Positions 56,545 to 63,807 of a stretch of DNA of 64,000 nucleotides are shown one piece after another (positions within the stretch are counted from its first letter, which is position 1; each line of letters begins with the position of its first letter). Made by a program: the position numbers and the translations under genes. This DNA comes from Mucilaginibacter sp. L196. GTDB taxonomy: Bacteria; Bacteroidota; Bacteroidia; Sphingobacteriales; Sphingobacteriaceae. The stretch is taken from assembly GCF_009765905.1 (NCBI RefSeq), contig NZ_LMUO01000015.1, forward strand, positions 1,086,565 through 1,150,564, written 5' to 3'. Below the pieces are notes generated by a model that saw only the letters and a list, made by a program, of their open reading frames with translations, did no database searches and was not told the DNA's origin.

Positions 56545-58611
56545 ATGGCAAATCTGTCTTCTTCGCGTCAAAAAGCTGTCCTGCGTAAATATGCCCGCAA
56601 GCTTAAGTTTTTAATGATGGTGGTTAGTATCGGCATAATTGTATGGACTTTGCCCAAGCAAGCCAAATTCCGGTATGAGATAGAAAAGGGGAGGATATGG
56701 ACACAGAAAGACCTGATATCGCCCTATAATTTCGCCATACTAAAAACCCCACAGGAACTTGATAACGATCGCAAAGTAATATTATCAAGTATAACCCCCA
56801 TTTACCAGCTAAACACAAATATTGCCGATCAGCAACTGGATGCTTTTAAAAATGACCTGGAAATAAAGTGGCACACAGCCGGCATAAATGATAATTTTAA
56901 GAATGATTATATAAATACCGGCTATAACTTATTAAAGCATATTTATGATGTAGGTATACTTAAACCCGATCCTAAATACCAGCAGAATTCGCAAAACTAT
57001 ACCATTACCATACTGGATAAAAACGTTGGAACAGATAAAAATACAGCCGATCTTTTTACCCGTGATAAAGCCCTTGATTATTTTAACCAGGTTTTAAGTA
57101 ATCGAAAGGATATTGATAAATCATTTTTGCTCGATCTGGTGTTAAACCGGATGCAAAATAATTTGATTTATGACGATTTGCTAACGTCCCGACTACAAAA
57201 AGAAGCTTTAGAAAACTTATCGCTTACCCGTGGGATGGTACAAAAAGAGGATATACTGGTTACCACAGGTTCAGTTGTTAATGATGAGGTTTATCAAAAA
57301 TTAATATCATACAAAAAAGCATTTGAAGATAGCGCCCGCGTAAATGGAGACCGCCGCCTGGTAATGCTTGGGCAGGTAATATTAGTAGCTGTTGCTATCA
57401 CATTGCTCATGGTATTTTTATACCTCTTTCGCCGTGATATTTATGATGATAACAGGTTAGTATCCTTAATATTATTGGTAATTACGGCCATGTTGGCTAC
57501 GCTATCGCTGGCTATAAAGCTGCAAACGCCTAATTTGTACTATATACCCTATTGTATCGTACCCATAATTATCCGAATACTGTTCGATACCCGTTTGGCA
57601 TTAAACATACATTTATTGGTAGTATTAATAGCAGGCTTTTTTGTGCCGAACAGTTTTGAATTTGCCTATTTTGAAATTACCGCCGGTATGGTTTCTATCT
57701 ACAGTATTAAAAACCTCATCAGGCGCGAGCAATTCTTAATATCGGCACTAATTATCACTTTTAGTTATTTCATGGCCTTTATTGGTATATCTTTTATCCG
57801 TGAAGGCAGTTTTCTGAGTATAAACTGGATGGACTTTTTACCATTTGTAGTTAGCGTTTTACTTACGTTGCTGGCTTACCCGCTTATTTATATTTTCGAA
57901 AAGATATTTGCCATCACATCAGATATAACTTTAATTGAATTAACAAATACCAATGCGCCTTTACTACGCGAACTGGCCTTTACTGCTCCAGGTACGTTTC
58001 AGCACTCACTGCAAGTAGCTAACCTTGCCGAGAATGCCATATATAGCATCGGTGGCAATGCTTTGCTGGTTAGGGCAGGAGCATTGTATCACGACATTGG
58101 CAAGTTGGAGAATCCTTTATTTTTCATTGAAAACCAAAGCTCCGGTTTTAACCCCCATGATAAGTTGCCTTATGAAGAAAGCGCGCAGATCATCATCAGG
58201 CATGTGAGCAAAGGAGTAGAGATGGCGGAAAATGCCAATATTCCTGAAGTGGTGATTGATTTTATAAGGACACATCACGGCGACACCCGGGTAGATTATT
58301 TTTATCAATCATATTTGAAGAATTTTCCGGAAAAAATGATCAACGAAAAGATTTTTAGGTACCCCGGACCTATTCCTTTTACAAAAGAAGGTGGTGTTTT
58401 GATGCTTGCCGACTCCGTTGAGGCCGCATCGCGCTCATTAAAAGAACCTGATGAAAAATCAATAAGCGAGTTGGTTGATCGCATCGTAAAATACAAACTC
58501 GATCAGGATCAGCTGAAAGACAGCGACATAACGCTTAAAGATATTGAAACAATTAAGACAATTTTTAAGCGAATGCTGATGAGCATTTACCATGTGAGAA
58601 TTAATTACTAA
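56545..58611 (+). CDS. 7TM-HD domain protein, PgpH-like cyclic di-AMP phosphodiesterase
   Basis: A 688-residue membrane protein. There is an N-terminal anchor (FLMMVVSIGIIVWTL, about 22-37), an extracytoplasmic 7TMR-HDED domain (about 45-265), seven membrane helices (about 272-460, for example LVMLGQVILVAVAITLLMVFL) and a cytosolic HD domain (about 480-640). The HD metal residues are in GTFQHSLQVANLAENA, ALYHDIGKLENP, IIIRHVSKGVEMA and IRTHHGDTRVDYFYQ. PgpH of Listeria, with the same layout, degrades cyclic di-AMP. The gene is monocistronic and followed by a tRNA with its own promoter. Confidence 0.92.
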   Translation: MANLSSSRQKAVLRKYARKLKFLMMVVSIGIIVWTLPKQAKFRYEIEKGRIWTQKDLISPYNFAILKTPQELDNDRKVILSSITPIYQLNTNIADQQLDAFKNDLEIKWHTAGINDNFKNDYINTGYNLLKHIYDVGILKPDPKYQQNSQNYTITILDKNVGTDKNTADLFTRDKALDYFNQVLSNRKDIDKSFLLDLVLNRMQNNLIYDDLLTSRLQKEALENLSLTRGMVQKEDILVTTGSVVNDEVYQKLISYKKAFEDSARVNGDRRLVMLGQVILVAVAITLLMVFLYLFRRDIYDDNRLVSLILLVITAMLATLSLAIKLQTPNLYYIPYCIVPIIIRILFDTRLALNIHLLVVLIAGFFVPNSFEFAYFEITAGMVSIYSIKNLIRREQFLISALIITFSYFMAFIGISFIREGSFLSINWMDFLPFVVSVLLTLLAYPLIYIFEKIFAITSDITLIELTNTNAPLLRELAFTAPGTFQHSLQVANLAENAIYSIGGNALLVRAGALYHDIGKLENPLFFIENQSSGFNPHDKLPYEESAQIIIRHVSKGVEMAENANIPEVVIDFIRTHHGDTRVDYFYQSYLKNFPEKMINEKIFRYPGPIPFTKEGGVLMLADSVEAASRSLKEPDEKSISELVDRIVKYKLDQDQLKDSDITLKDIETIKTIFKRMLMSIYHVRINY

Positions 58612-58627
58612 CGATTTCATTTTTTTT

Positions 58628-58657
58628 TTTGACCGCTTACCTGAATTGCTATATTTG
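58628..58657 (+). promoter_or_regulatory. Promoter of tRNA-Ser
   Basis: TTTG (58628-58631), 18 nt, TATATTTG (58650-58657): exact matches to both boxes of the Bacteroidota housekeeping promoter (TTTG and TAnnTTTG). Transcription should start near 58664, leaving a leader of about 47 nt before the mature tRNA. Confidence 0.85.
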
Positions 58658-58710
58658 CAGTCCCGAAAAAAGGGAATTAGTGTGATACAGGCCGATTAAG
58701 GCCAAAATAT

Positions 58711-58800
58711 GGTGAGGTGCCTGAGAGGCCGAAAGGATCAGTTTGCTAAACTGACGTACGGGAAACTGTACCGAGGGTTCGAATCCCTCCCTCACCGCCA
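58711..58800 (+). tRNA. tRNA-Ser (anticodon GCT), CCA encoded
   Basis: The acceptor stem GGTGAGG (58711-58717) pairs with CCTCACC (58790-58796), followed by discriminator G and genomic CCA (58798-58800). The anticodon stem TCAGT/ACTGA encloses loop TTGCTAA with anticodon GCT at 58745-58747. The T arm is GAGGG-TTCGAAT-CCCTC. A long variable arm (GTACGGG...CTGTACC region, about 58755-58772) fits serine tRNA. It reads AGC/AGT codons. Its 3' end is the presumed attachment site of the mobile element that follows. Confidence 0.97.
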
Positions 58801-58821
58801 AGTAGCAATTTAAAACTTGTC

Positions 58822-58854
58822 AAAAGCCTGTAAATCGTTGATTTACAGGCTTTT
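58822..58854 (+). terminator. Terminator downstream of tRNA-Ser
   Basis: GCCTGTAAATC (58826-58836), loop GTT, GATTTACAGGC (58840-58850), extended by AAAA/TTTT pairs and followed by a T-run. It is a perfect rho-independent terminator for the tRNA. Confidence 0.92.
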
Positions 58855-58896
58855 TTGTTTTTGCCATTCCTGTCAAATATGTCAAAAATCGCCATG

Positions 58897-58950
58897 TTTC
58901 AGTGAGCGATTCGTGTAGTAGTCACTTTCCAAGGCAATCGCTCACTGAAA
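58897..58950. repeat. 15-bp inverted repeat in the element's left end
   Basis: TTTCAGTGAGCGATT (58897-58911) and AATCGCTCACTGAAA (58936-58950) are perfect complements around a 24-nt spacer. CACTTTC (58923-58929) in the spacer also pairs with GAAAGTG (58947-58953), which would give a competing structure. It is located between the tRNA attachment site and the integrase gene, where recombinase or excisionase binding sites are expected. Confidence 0.75.
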
Positions 58951-58970
58951 GTGGTTTAACTTATTGATAT

Positions 58971-58999
58971 ACAAGATGTTTCAAAATAAAACATCTTGT
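58971..58999. repeat. 11-bp inverted repeat upstream of the integrase gene
   Basis: ACAAGATGTTT (58971-58981), 7-nt loop, AAACATCTTGT (58989-58999), perfect. It lies 41 nt before the integrase start and is a candidate operator or arm-type site. Confidence 0.7.
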
Positions 59000-59039
59000 C
59001 TTCGAAGGCTTATTTATCGACATTTATTCACTTTAATTA

Positions 59040-60266
59040 ATGATTTTTATGTTAGAAAAAAGCTTTGGTTTGTTGTTTTATTTAAAGCAAACCCCCAGTT
59101 ACAAAGATGACCAGATGTATATTTATTTACGTATCACGGTAAATGGTATGTCTAAAGAATTGTCCACTAAGCGATTATGGTTAGTTTCTAAGTGGAATGT
59201 CAGAAGCGGACGTGCTGATGGCAACAGTGAAGATGCTCGCTCAATAAATAGTTTACTTGACACCTTGCAAGTTAAAGCTCATGAAGCAAAACGAATTTTG
59301 ATCGAATCAAACCAAGAGATTTCCGCTCAAGCTATCAAAAACCTTATGCTTGGCATTGATGACCGCAAAATGATCCTCGAAGTTTTCCAGGACCATAACG
59401 ATCAGATTGCTGCCCTTGTTCCCCAAGAATACTCACCAGGTACGCTTGATCTTTTCAAGCGCACGTTGAATCATACCCGGTCATTCATTCAGTGGAAATA
59501 CCGGGTAGATGACCTGGACATCAGGAAACTCAATCACGAGTTTATCAGCCAATATGCCTTTTGGCTCAAAAGTGTAAGGAAGTGCCAGCATAATTCAGCC
59601 ATGAAATACCTCACTTACTTTAAGAAGACGGCATTGCTCTGCGTAAAATATGGTTGGTTGAAAAGTGACCCTTTCGCAGGGTATAACCTCAACCGTAAGG
59701 AAGTTGAAAAACCTTATTTAACAGAAGATGAATTGGAGCGCGTCATCTCAAAAAATCTCAGGTCGAGCAGGCTCAGTAATGTGCGGGATATATTTGTGTT
59801 CTGCTGTTACACAGGCCTAGCGTATATTGATGCGAAACAACTCAAACGATCGGAGCTTGTCAAAGGCTTTGACGGAGAACAGTGGATCATCAAAAACAGG
59901 CAAAAAACGGAATCGACATCCAGGATTCCATTACTCCCCGCTGCGCTTCATATATTGGAAAAATATGAAGATGATCCTCAATGTCAGGTAAAAGGTGTTG
60001 TATTACCGGTGTTGACTAACCAGAAAATGAATGAATATCTAAAAGAGATCGCTGAAAGGTGCGCTATCGATAAGCTCCTGACCTTCCATGTGGCCAGGCA
60101 CACCTTTGCAACTACAGTTACGCTGAGCAATGGCGTTCCGATGGAAACCGTTTCCAAAATGCTCGGACATAAAAATCTTCGACAGACCCAACATTATGCC
60201 AAGATAGTGGATGCAAAAATTGCTTATGATATGAAGCAGCTTAAAGAAAAGCTCAGTATTAAATAA
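59040..60266 (+). CDS. Tyrosine recombinase/integrase (IntDOT-like, Bacteroidota ICE type)
   Basis: A 408-residue site-specific recombinase. The N-terminal arm-binding domain (about 5-95) has KELSTKRLWLVSKWNVRSGR, then a SAM-like core-binding domain (about 110-215) and the catalytic domain (about 230-400). Catalytic residues are His-x-x-Arg in LTFHVARHTFATT (about 350-360), GHKNLRQTQHYAKI with the Tyr nucleophile (about 384) and a Lys in the beta-hairpin KNRQKTES. The usual first Arg is absent: the site reads CYTGLAYIDAKQL, as in IntDOT of CTnDOT. It starts at 59040 or 59049 and presumably inserts the element at tRNA-Ser. Confidence 0.94.
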   Translation: MIFMLEKSFGLLFYLKQTPSYKDDQMYIYLRITVNGMSKELSTKRLWLVSKWNVRSGRADGNSEDARSINSLLDTLQVKAHEAKRILIESNQEISAQAIKNLMLGIDDRKMILEVFQDHNDQIAALVPQEYSPGTLDLFKRTLNHTRSFIQWKYRVDDLDIRKLNHEFISQYAFWLKSVRKCQHNSAMKYLTYFKKTALLCVKYGWLKSDPFAGYNLNRKEVEKPYLTEDELERVISKNLRSSRLSNVRDIFVFCCYTGLAYIDAKQLKRSELVKGFDGEQWIIKNRQKTESTSRIPLLPAALHILEKYEDDPQCQVKGVVLPVLTNQKMNEYLKEIAERCAIDKLLTFHVARHTFATTVTLSNGVPMETVSKMLGHKNLRQTQHYAKIVDAKIAYDMKQLKEKLSIK

Positions 60267-60277
60267 TCACAAAATCG

Positions 60278-60303
60278 AGGTGTCGCAATTTGCGATACCT
60301 TTA
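60278..60303 (+). terminator. Terminator of the integrase gene
   Basis: AGGTGTCGCA (60278-60287), loop ATT, TGCGATACCT (60291-60300) with one G-U pair that holds only in plus-strand RNA, then TTT. It is 12 nt past the integrase stop. Confidence 0.8.
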
Positions 60304-60464
60304 AAAATCCGTTCAAAAATGAGTTAGGCTCAAAAAGCTTGTAAAACGATTATAAGCGTTCGTTTAAATTAATGCTTAAATGTTTTTCGAGCCATAATGA
60401 CCGGGAAACCTGTTTTGGAGTGAAGCGGAGAAAGTGGTTGCCCGGCGCCATTGGCCCCCAATTA

Positions 60465-60913
60465 TTAAGCTGGTTGATAAACTTCAATCATGACATTAAG
60501 AGCGGCAAGATGTCGAAAAATTAATTCCTTTACCATTTGCCAGTCCAGTCCGCCGTTTCCACAACCCAAAGCGGGTATTGCTATCTCATTGATGTTTTCT
60601 TGAATTATAAACTTTGCAAGTGCAATTAGCCCTTGTTCGATATATATTCAGACGGCAATCGCCAATGGTTTTTAGTCGGTAAATTAATAATCAGCCGTTC
60701 CCCCAAGAGCAAGGAGCGGTCTCTAACAGTTAGTAGCCCGCCAATTTTTAATTGGCGGGTTTGACAAGCTTTGTGGTATACCTTGTAATTATGCGGAAAT
60801 TCATTTTTAAATTGCAGGGCGATGCCCTTTCCCATAACACCAATAATATTCACCGTGTTCACGAGCGCATAACATTTGCTGTCCAAAAGATTGCCTTTTT
60901 TAAAAATTAGCAT
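60465..60913 (-). pseudogene. DarG-type macro domain protein, frameshifted
   Basis: The first frame (60913 to 60626) encodes GNLLDSKCYALVNTVNIIGV and MGKGIALQFKNEFPHNYKVY, the N-terminal ADP-ribose-binding loop of the DarG/TARG1-like macro group (NTVN...GVMGKGIALQFK). It stops soon after PSEYISNKG. In a shifted frame the domain continues to a stop at 60465-60467 with ALAKFIIQENINEIAIPALG, then CGNGGLDWQMVKELI, the second conserved loop. A two-base excess in the (AT)4 run at 60640-60647 joins them; removing it gives PSEYIEQGLI. The restored protein of about 149 residues would bind ADP-ribose and remove it from DNA or protein. It starts 1 nt after the ThiF stop. Confidence 0.85.
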
Positions 60914-60914
60914 A

Positions 60915-61715
60915 CTAAGCCAATTTTAGTGGTTGGGTAATGAATGTTTTTAAGTTGACGAACATCCCACGGTTGAATATCATACCTTGCTGAAACAACT
61001 GCCACAGGAGGGATGCGCCTAAATTTGCCACCGACGAATTAATGAACAAATCCTGCTTGGTAAGCGCCTCGGCTAAGGAGCAACTTGGTGTGTCGTCCAG
61101 TTTGTCGGCTTGTTCTAACTGATCCCGGAACATTTCGGTAATGAATGGCAAATCTGCTACGGTTTTATATTTTTCGGACTCGGGCTGTTTGATATTGCCA
61201 ATGGTGGAAAGGACAACCTGCCCGGTATCCCGGCTGTTGCCCAAATCCATCCAATAAAGTGGCCGTTCCCGGTCGTAGCCACTCCCCATGCTGAGGTCAT
61301 AAAGCATTTCGCTAATTTCAAACCTCGATTTGGCGGTGTCCACGCAGGAGATGTACAGATTTGCTTTATAGCTATTTTCATAGTATAAGTCGTCTGCAAA
61401 GCGATAGTTTTTAGCTTTCCAGTTCGTGCCGAAAAAGCGGTTAAGCCGATTGACCAACACAACGGATTTGTAAAAACCAACTTCACTTTCCGAGAATAGC
61501 TGTCTACCGAGATTTGCTTCGCTAATGCGGTCATCATCATATACAGTTACCGACAGGCCGGGGTGATTAAGGTTTATTAGGGCATGGTTGATACGTGCCA
61601 AAGCGGTGAGCATCTGGCTACCAGTTCCCCCTGCACCGACAAGATTAACTGTTATGGGGTTTGGCGGGTTGATGATAAAATTGTCGGTTATATGGACTGC
61701 GGGTAATGCGCTCAT
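60915..61715 (-). CDS. PRTRC system ThiF family (E1-like) protein
   Basis: A 266-residue E1-like adenylating enzyme. The ATP site is TVNLVGAGGTGSQMLTALAR (residues about 18-38, GxGGxGS). DDDRISEANLGRQLF follows with the D/N/R residues that bind ATP. A Cys in SCSLAEALTKQDLFINSSVA (about 207) is a candidate thioester residue. ThiF proteins adenylate the C-terminal Gly of ubiquitin-like proteins, and the small protein C of this operon ends in Gly. The family is one of the defining members of the PRTRC cassette (ParB-related, ThiF-related). Its start overlaps the stop of protein B by four bases (ATGA). Confidence 0.93.
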   Translation of the reverse strand: MSALPAVHITDNFIINPPNPITVNLVGAGGTGSQMLTALARINHALINLNHPGLSVTVYDDDRISEANLGRQLFSESEVGFYKSVVLVNRLNRFFGTNWKAKNYRFADDLYYENSYKANLYISCVDTAKSRFEISEMLYDLSMGSGYDRERPLYWMDLGNSRDTGQVVLSTIGNIKQPESEKYKTVADLPFITEMFRDQLEQADKLDDTPSCSLAEALTKQDLFINSSVANLGASLLWQLFQQGMIFNRGMFVNLKTFITQPLKLA

Positions 61716-62431
61716 GGTAAGAGTTTAGTTATTGAAATGTGATTGGGTATAAGGGATTCTATGGGGAACGCCTCGTTGCTGTTAATTAGATTTTGCCAAA
61801 GCTGTACGATGTTGCCTGTAACGGGTATGTGTTGCCCAAACAGGTGGCTGAAATAGCTATTGAAAAAATAGTCCTGCCACAAGGATATAAAATTTTCAAG
61901 CTGGCAATCATTAGGAATTTTTACGGCTACGTTGCCCATGCAAACCCTGCCATCTGCATAAACATTGAAGAAAGGTGCATGGTATAATATCGTGTCGCTT
62001 TTAACGCTCTCATCCTGTACGGCAAATATCGACAGGCCGTTTTTCCCGGCTTTCCATAAAAGAGCGGGGATATTTGCTTCACCACATGATATGCCGAGGC
62101 TTTCGGTAAACAAAAGCTTAACATTTTGACTTGGTGTTCGCCATATCGCAAAGCCATCGTTCCCGGTTTTTAGAAATACTACATTGGAATCTAATAAGCT
62201 CTTTGGGTTTAAGAAATTACGTTGCTTTTTCTCCGCAATAAGCAGGGATTTGGCTAATGCGTTGGCTTCTTTAACTGATAACGGATGTCCATTCATAGGG
62301 CAACCATCGTTATCCATGTCATAGCTTTCAACATAGTTGGTATTTTGGTTATAATCATTTTTACGTTCGTATATTACCAATGCTTTGATAGGACAGTATA
62401 GTGTTCCGAAATTGTTGGTCAGGTTGTTCAT
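61712..62431 (-). CDS. PRTRC system protein B (E2-like motif)
   Basis: A 239-residue protein matching PRTRC protein B by size, position and context. The central stretch ILYHAPFFNVYADGRVCMGN (residues about 148-167) has the spacing of an E2 ubiquitin-conjugating active site: H-x-P, then N-V-Y-x-D-G-x-V-C, with Cys164 as the presumed catalytic residue. An N-terminal half (about 10-140) is beta-rich (LALVIYERKND-like). The gene overlaps its upstream neighbour by four bases (ATGA, 62428-62431) and ThiF by four. It is probably cytosolic. The E2-like role is inferred from the motif and the neighbouring E1. Confidence 0.85.
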   Translation of the reverse strand: MNNLTNNFGTLYCPIKALVIYERKNDYNQNTNYVESYDMDNDGCPMNGHPLSVKEANALAKSLLIAEKKQRNFLNPKSLLDSNVVFLKTGNDGFAIWRTPSQNVKLLFTESLGISCGEANIPALLWKAGKNGLSIFAVQDESVKSDTILYHAPFFNVYADGRVCMGNVAVKIPNDCQLENFISLWQDYFFNSYFSHLFGQHIPVTGNIVQLWQNLINSNEAFPIESLIPNHISITKLLP

Positions 62432-63581
62432 GGCAATTCATTTAGGAGGTTACATAATTCGTCTATTATTGCTATCACTTTCCCCTCATAAGCCAGTTCA
62501 TCTTTGTATTTGCCTTTGGCTTTATCGAAAACAACGGTCGCTTCAAAATCCTGTACGCCCGACCGCTCATTAAAATCATCATTGGTCATGTTTATCATTG
62601 TTTCATAAACATTACCCGATGTTTCACCGATAAACGAAATGTAGTCGGTTACTTGAATTTTCCCATCGCCATAATAATCATCCTCGTCATCTTCCTCGTT
62701 CTGTGTTATATGCTGATAGAGGTTAGCGTATGGAAACTCCATCCAAATTGCCAATGTTTCCTTTGCAAGTTTCACACAAGCCTTTTCAAATTGGTTTTTC
62801 GCTTCAGCGGTTTTGATTATAGTTTGTAATTGCAATAAGTGTTCTTCCTTACCTAAAATAACTTCGAGTTTATCACCAATGGCAAACATTTCGTCAAGAT
62901 TAGCCCTCTGCTCTTTGTAGTCGGCGTCGTCCATACTCTCCCTGTCATCTTCTATCCAGTTATCCATAATGTCATAGAGGTAGCAGATATAGCTTTCACT
63001 GTCGCGGTAATGACAAACCCCGGCTTTCCTGTACAGGTAAACACAAACCCCAAGCAACAATTTAGCGCAAGTATTATTTTCATCCTGCAAACATTTATAA
63101 AGAGATGCTAACGGAATATAGTATAGGTCACTTCCTGTATTGATGGTTTCCTTAACCGAGAGCGTTATTTTAAGGTCGTCCGTTTCTTCGAGTTTTAGTT
63201 CCCGGTAACGTCCTTTCCTGCGCATTTTTCTTGAAATGTCCCAATCAGATAATACCACATTATAGGGATAAGGATAGTTATTGACGTTAATGGCTTGAAT
63301 GTCATAGTAAGCGGACAGCCTTTTCACAGATTTGAAATAGGTTGTTTCAATAAGTTCTCGCCTTGGGAGTTTGGTTGAAACTTCGTATTTGGGCAAGAAC
63401 TGATGTCTTAGAAAACCATTGGCAATAATTCCTGCGGTGCGGGGCGAAGTTTGTTCGACCTTGCTTCCCTTGCATCGGGTAGCCGGTCGAGGTCTTTGGC
63501 GAAGTGGGCGAGTTGCTGGTAAAGTTTGCATTGCTGTGGATTTAATGGCGGTATTTGTCCTGTTGTCTTTTCTTTTTTCAT
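62428..63581 (-). pseudogene. PRTRC cassette central protein, frame-disrupted
   Basis: The true start is the ATG at 63579-63581, which shares one base with the stop of protein C (TAATG). This frame encodes MKKEKTTGQIPPLNPQQ, then LYQQLAHFAKDLDRLPDARE and KLRPAPQELLPMVF, and stops at 63408-63410. The remainder (from about 63405 to 62428) lies in another frame: FLPKYEVSTKLPRRELIETT, DIQAINVNNYPYPYNV and so on, with an acidic tract NEEDDEDDYYGDG. One indel near 63390-63412 would restore a protein of about 380 residues. A frame starting at 63531 is open but gives an unnatural Arg/Pro-rich N-terminus. The function is unknown. Confidence 0.8.
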
Positions 63582-63799
63582 TATCCTTTTGTACCTATTG
63601 TTGAAACAAATTGGTATTCAATCGCATCCTTTTTGATTTCGGGGCCAACTATTTTTGCGGTAGTCAGAATGGCGTATAGTCCTGCGTAGAAATTGCAAAC
63701 TTCTTCTGCGCTTAATTTAGTATCGGGGTCGGTCAAACGGACTTCCTGTCCGTTCTCCTTGTGTATAAATACACGGGGTAATATCTCGGCTAATAACAT
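63581..63799 (-). CDS. PRTRC system protein C (ubiquitin-like candidate)
   Basis: A 72-residue protein. Its pattern is strand (LPRVFIHKE), strand (QEVRLTDPD), helix (SAEEVCNFYAGLYAILTTAK), strand (IEYQFVSTI) and a short tail GTKG ending on the terminal Gly72. Two strands, a helix and further strands with a free C-terminal Gly is what a beta-grasp ubiquitin-like modifier needs for activation by an E1 such as the ThiF protein encoded downstream. The size and the sequence match PRTRC protein C. Translation passes straight into the next gene through TAATG. Conjugation to a target is inferred, not shown. Confidence 0.88.
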   Translation of the reverse strand: MLLAEILPRVFIHKENGQEVRLTDPDTKLSAEEVCNFYAGLYAILTTAKIVGPEIKKDAIEYQFVSTIGTKG

Positions 63800-63807
63800 G
63801 ATGTGGG

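Noticed and set aside
60626..60913. A complete 95-residue gene
   Set aside because: It holds only the first half of a macro domain; the second half follows in another frame, so it is listed as one frameshifted gene from 60465.
62428..63531. An intact 367-residue gene starting at 63531
   Set aside because: Its first 30 or so residues are Arg/Pro-rich nonsense from DNA that reads sensibly in the frame starting at 63581, which also fits the operon overlap.
63419..63604. Plus-strand frame of 61 residues
   Set aside because: It lies opposite the coupled PRTRC genes and has no supporting features.
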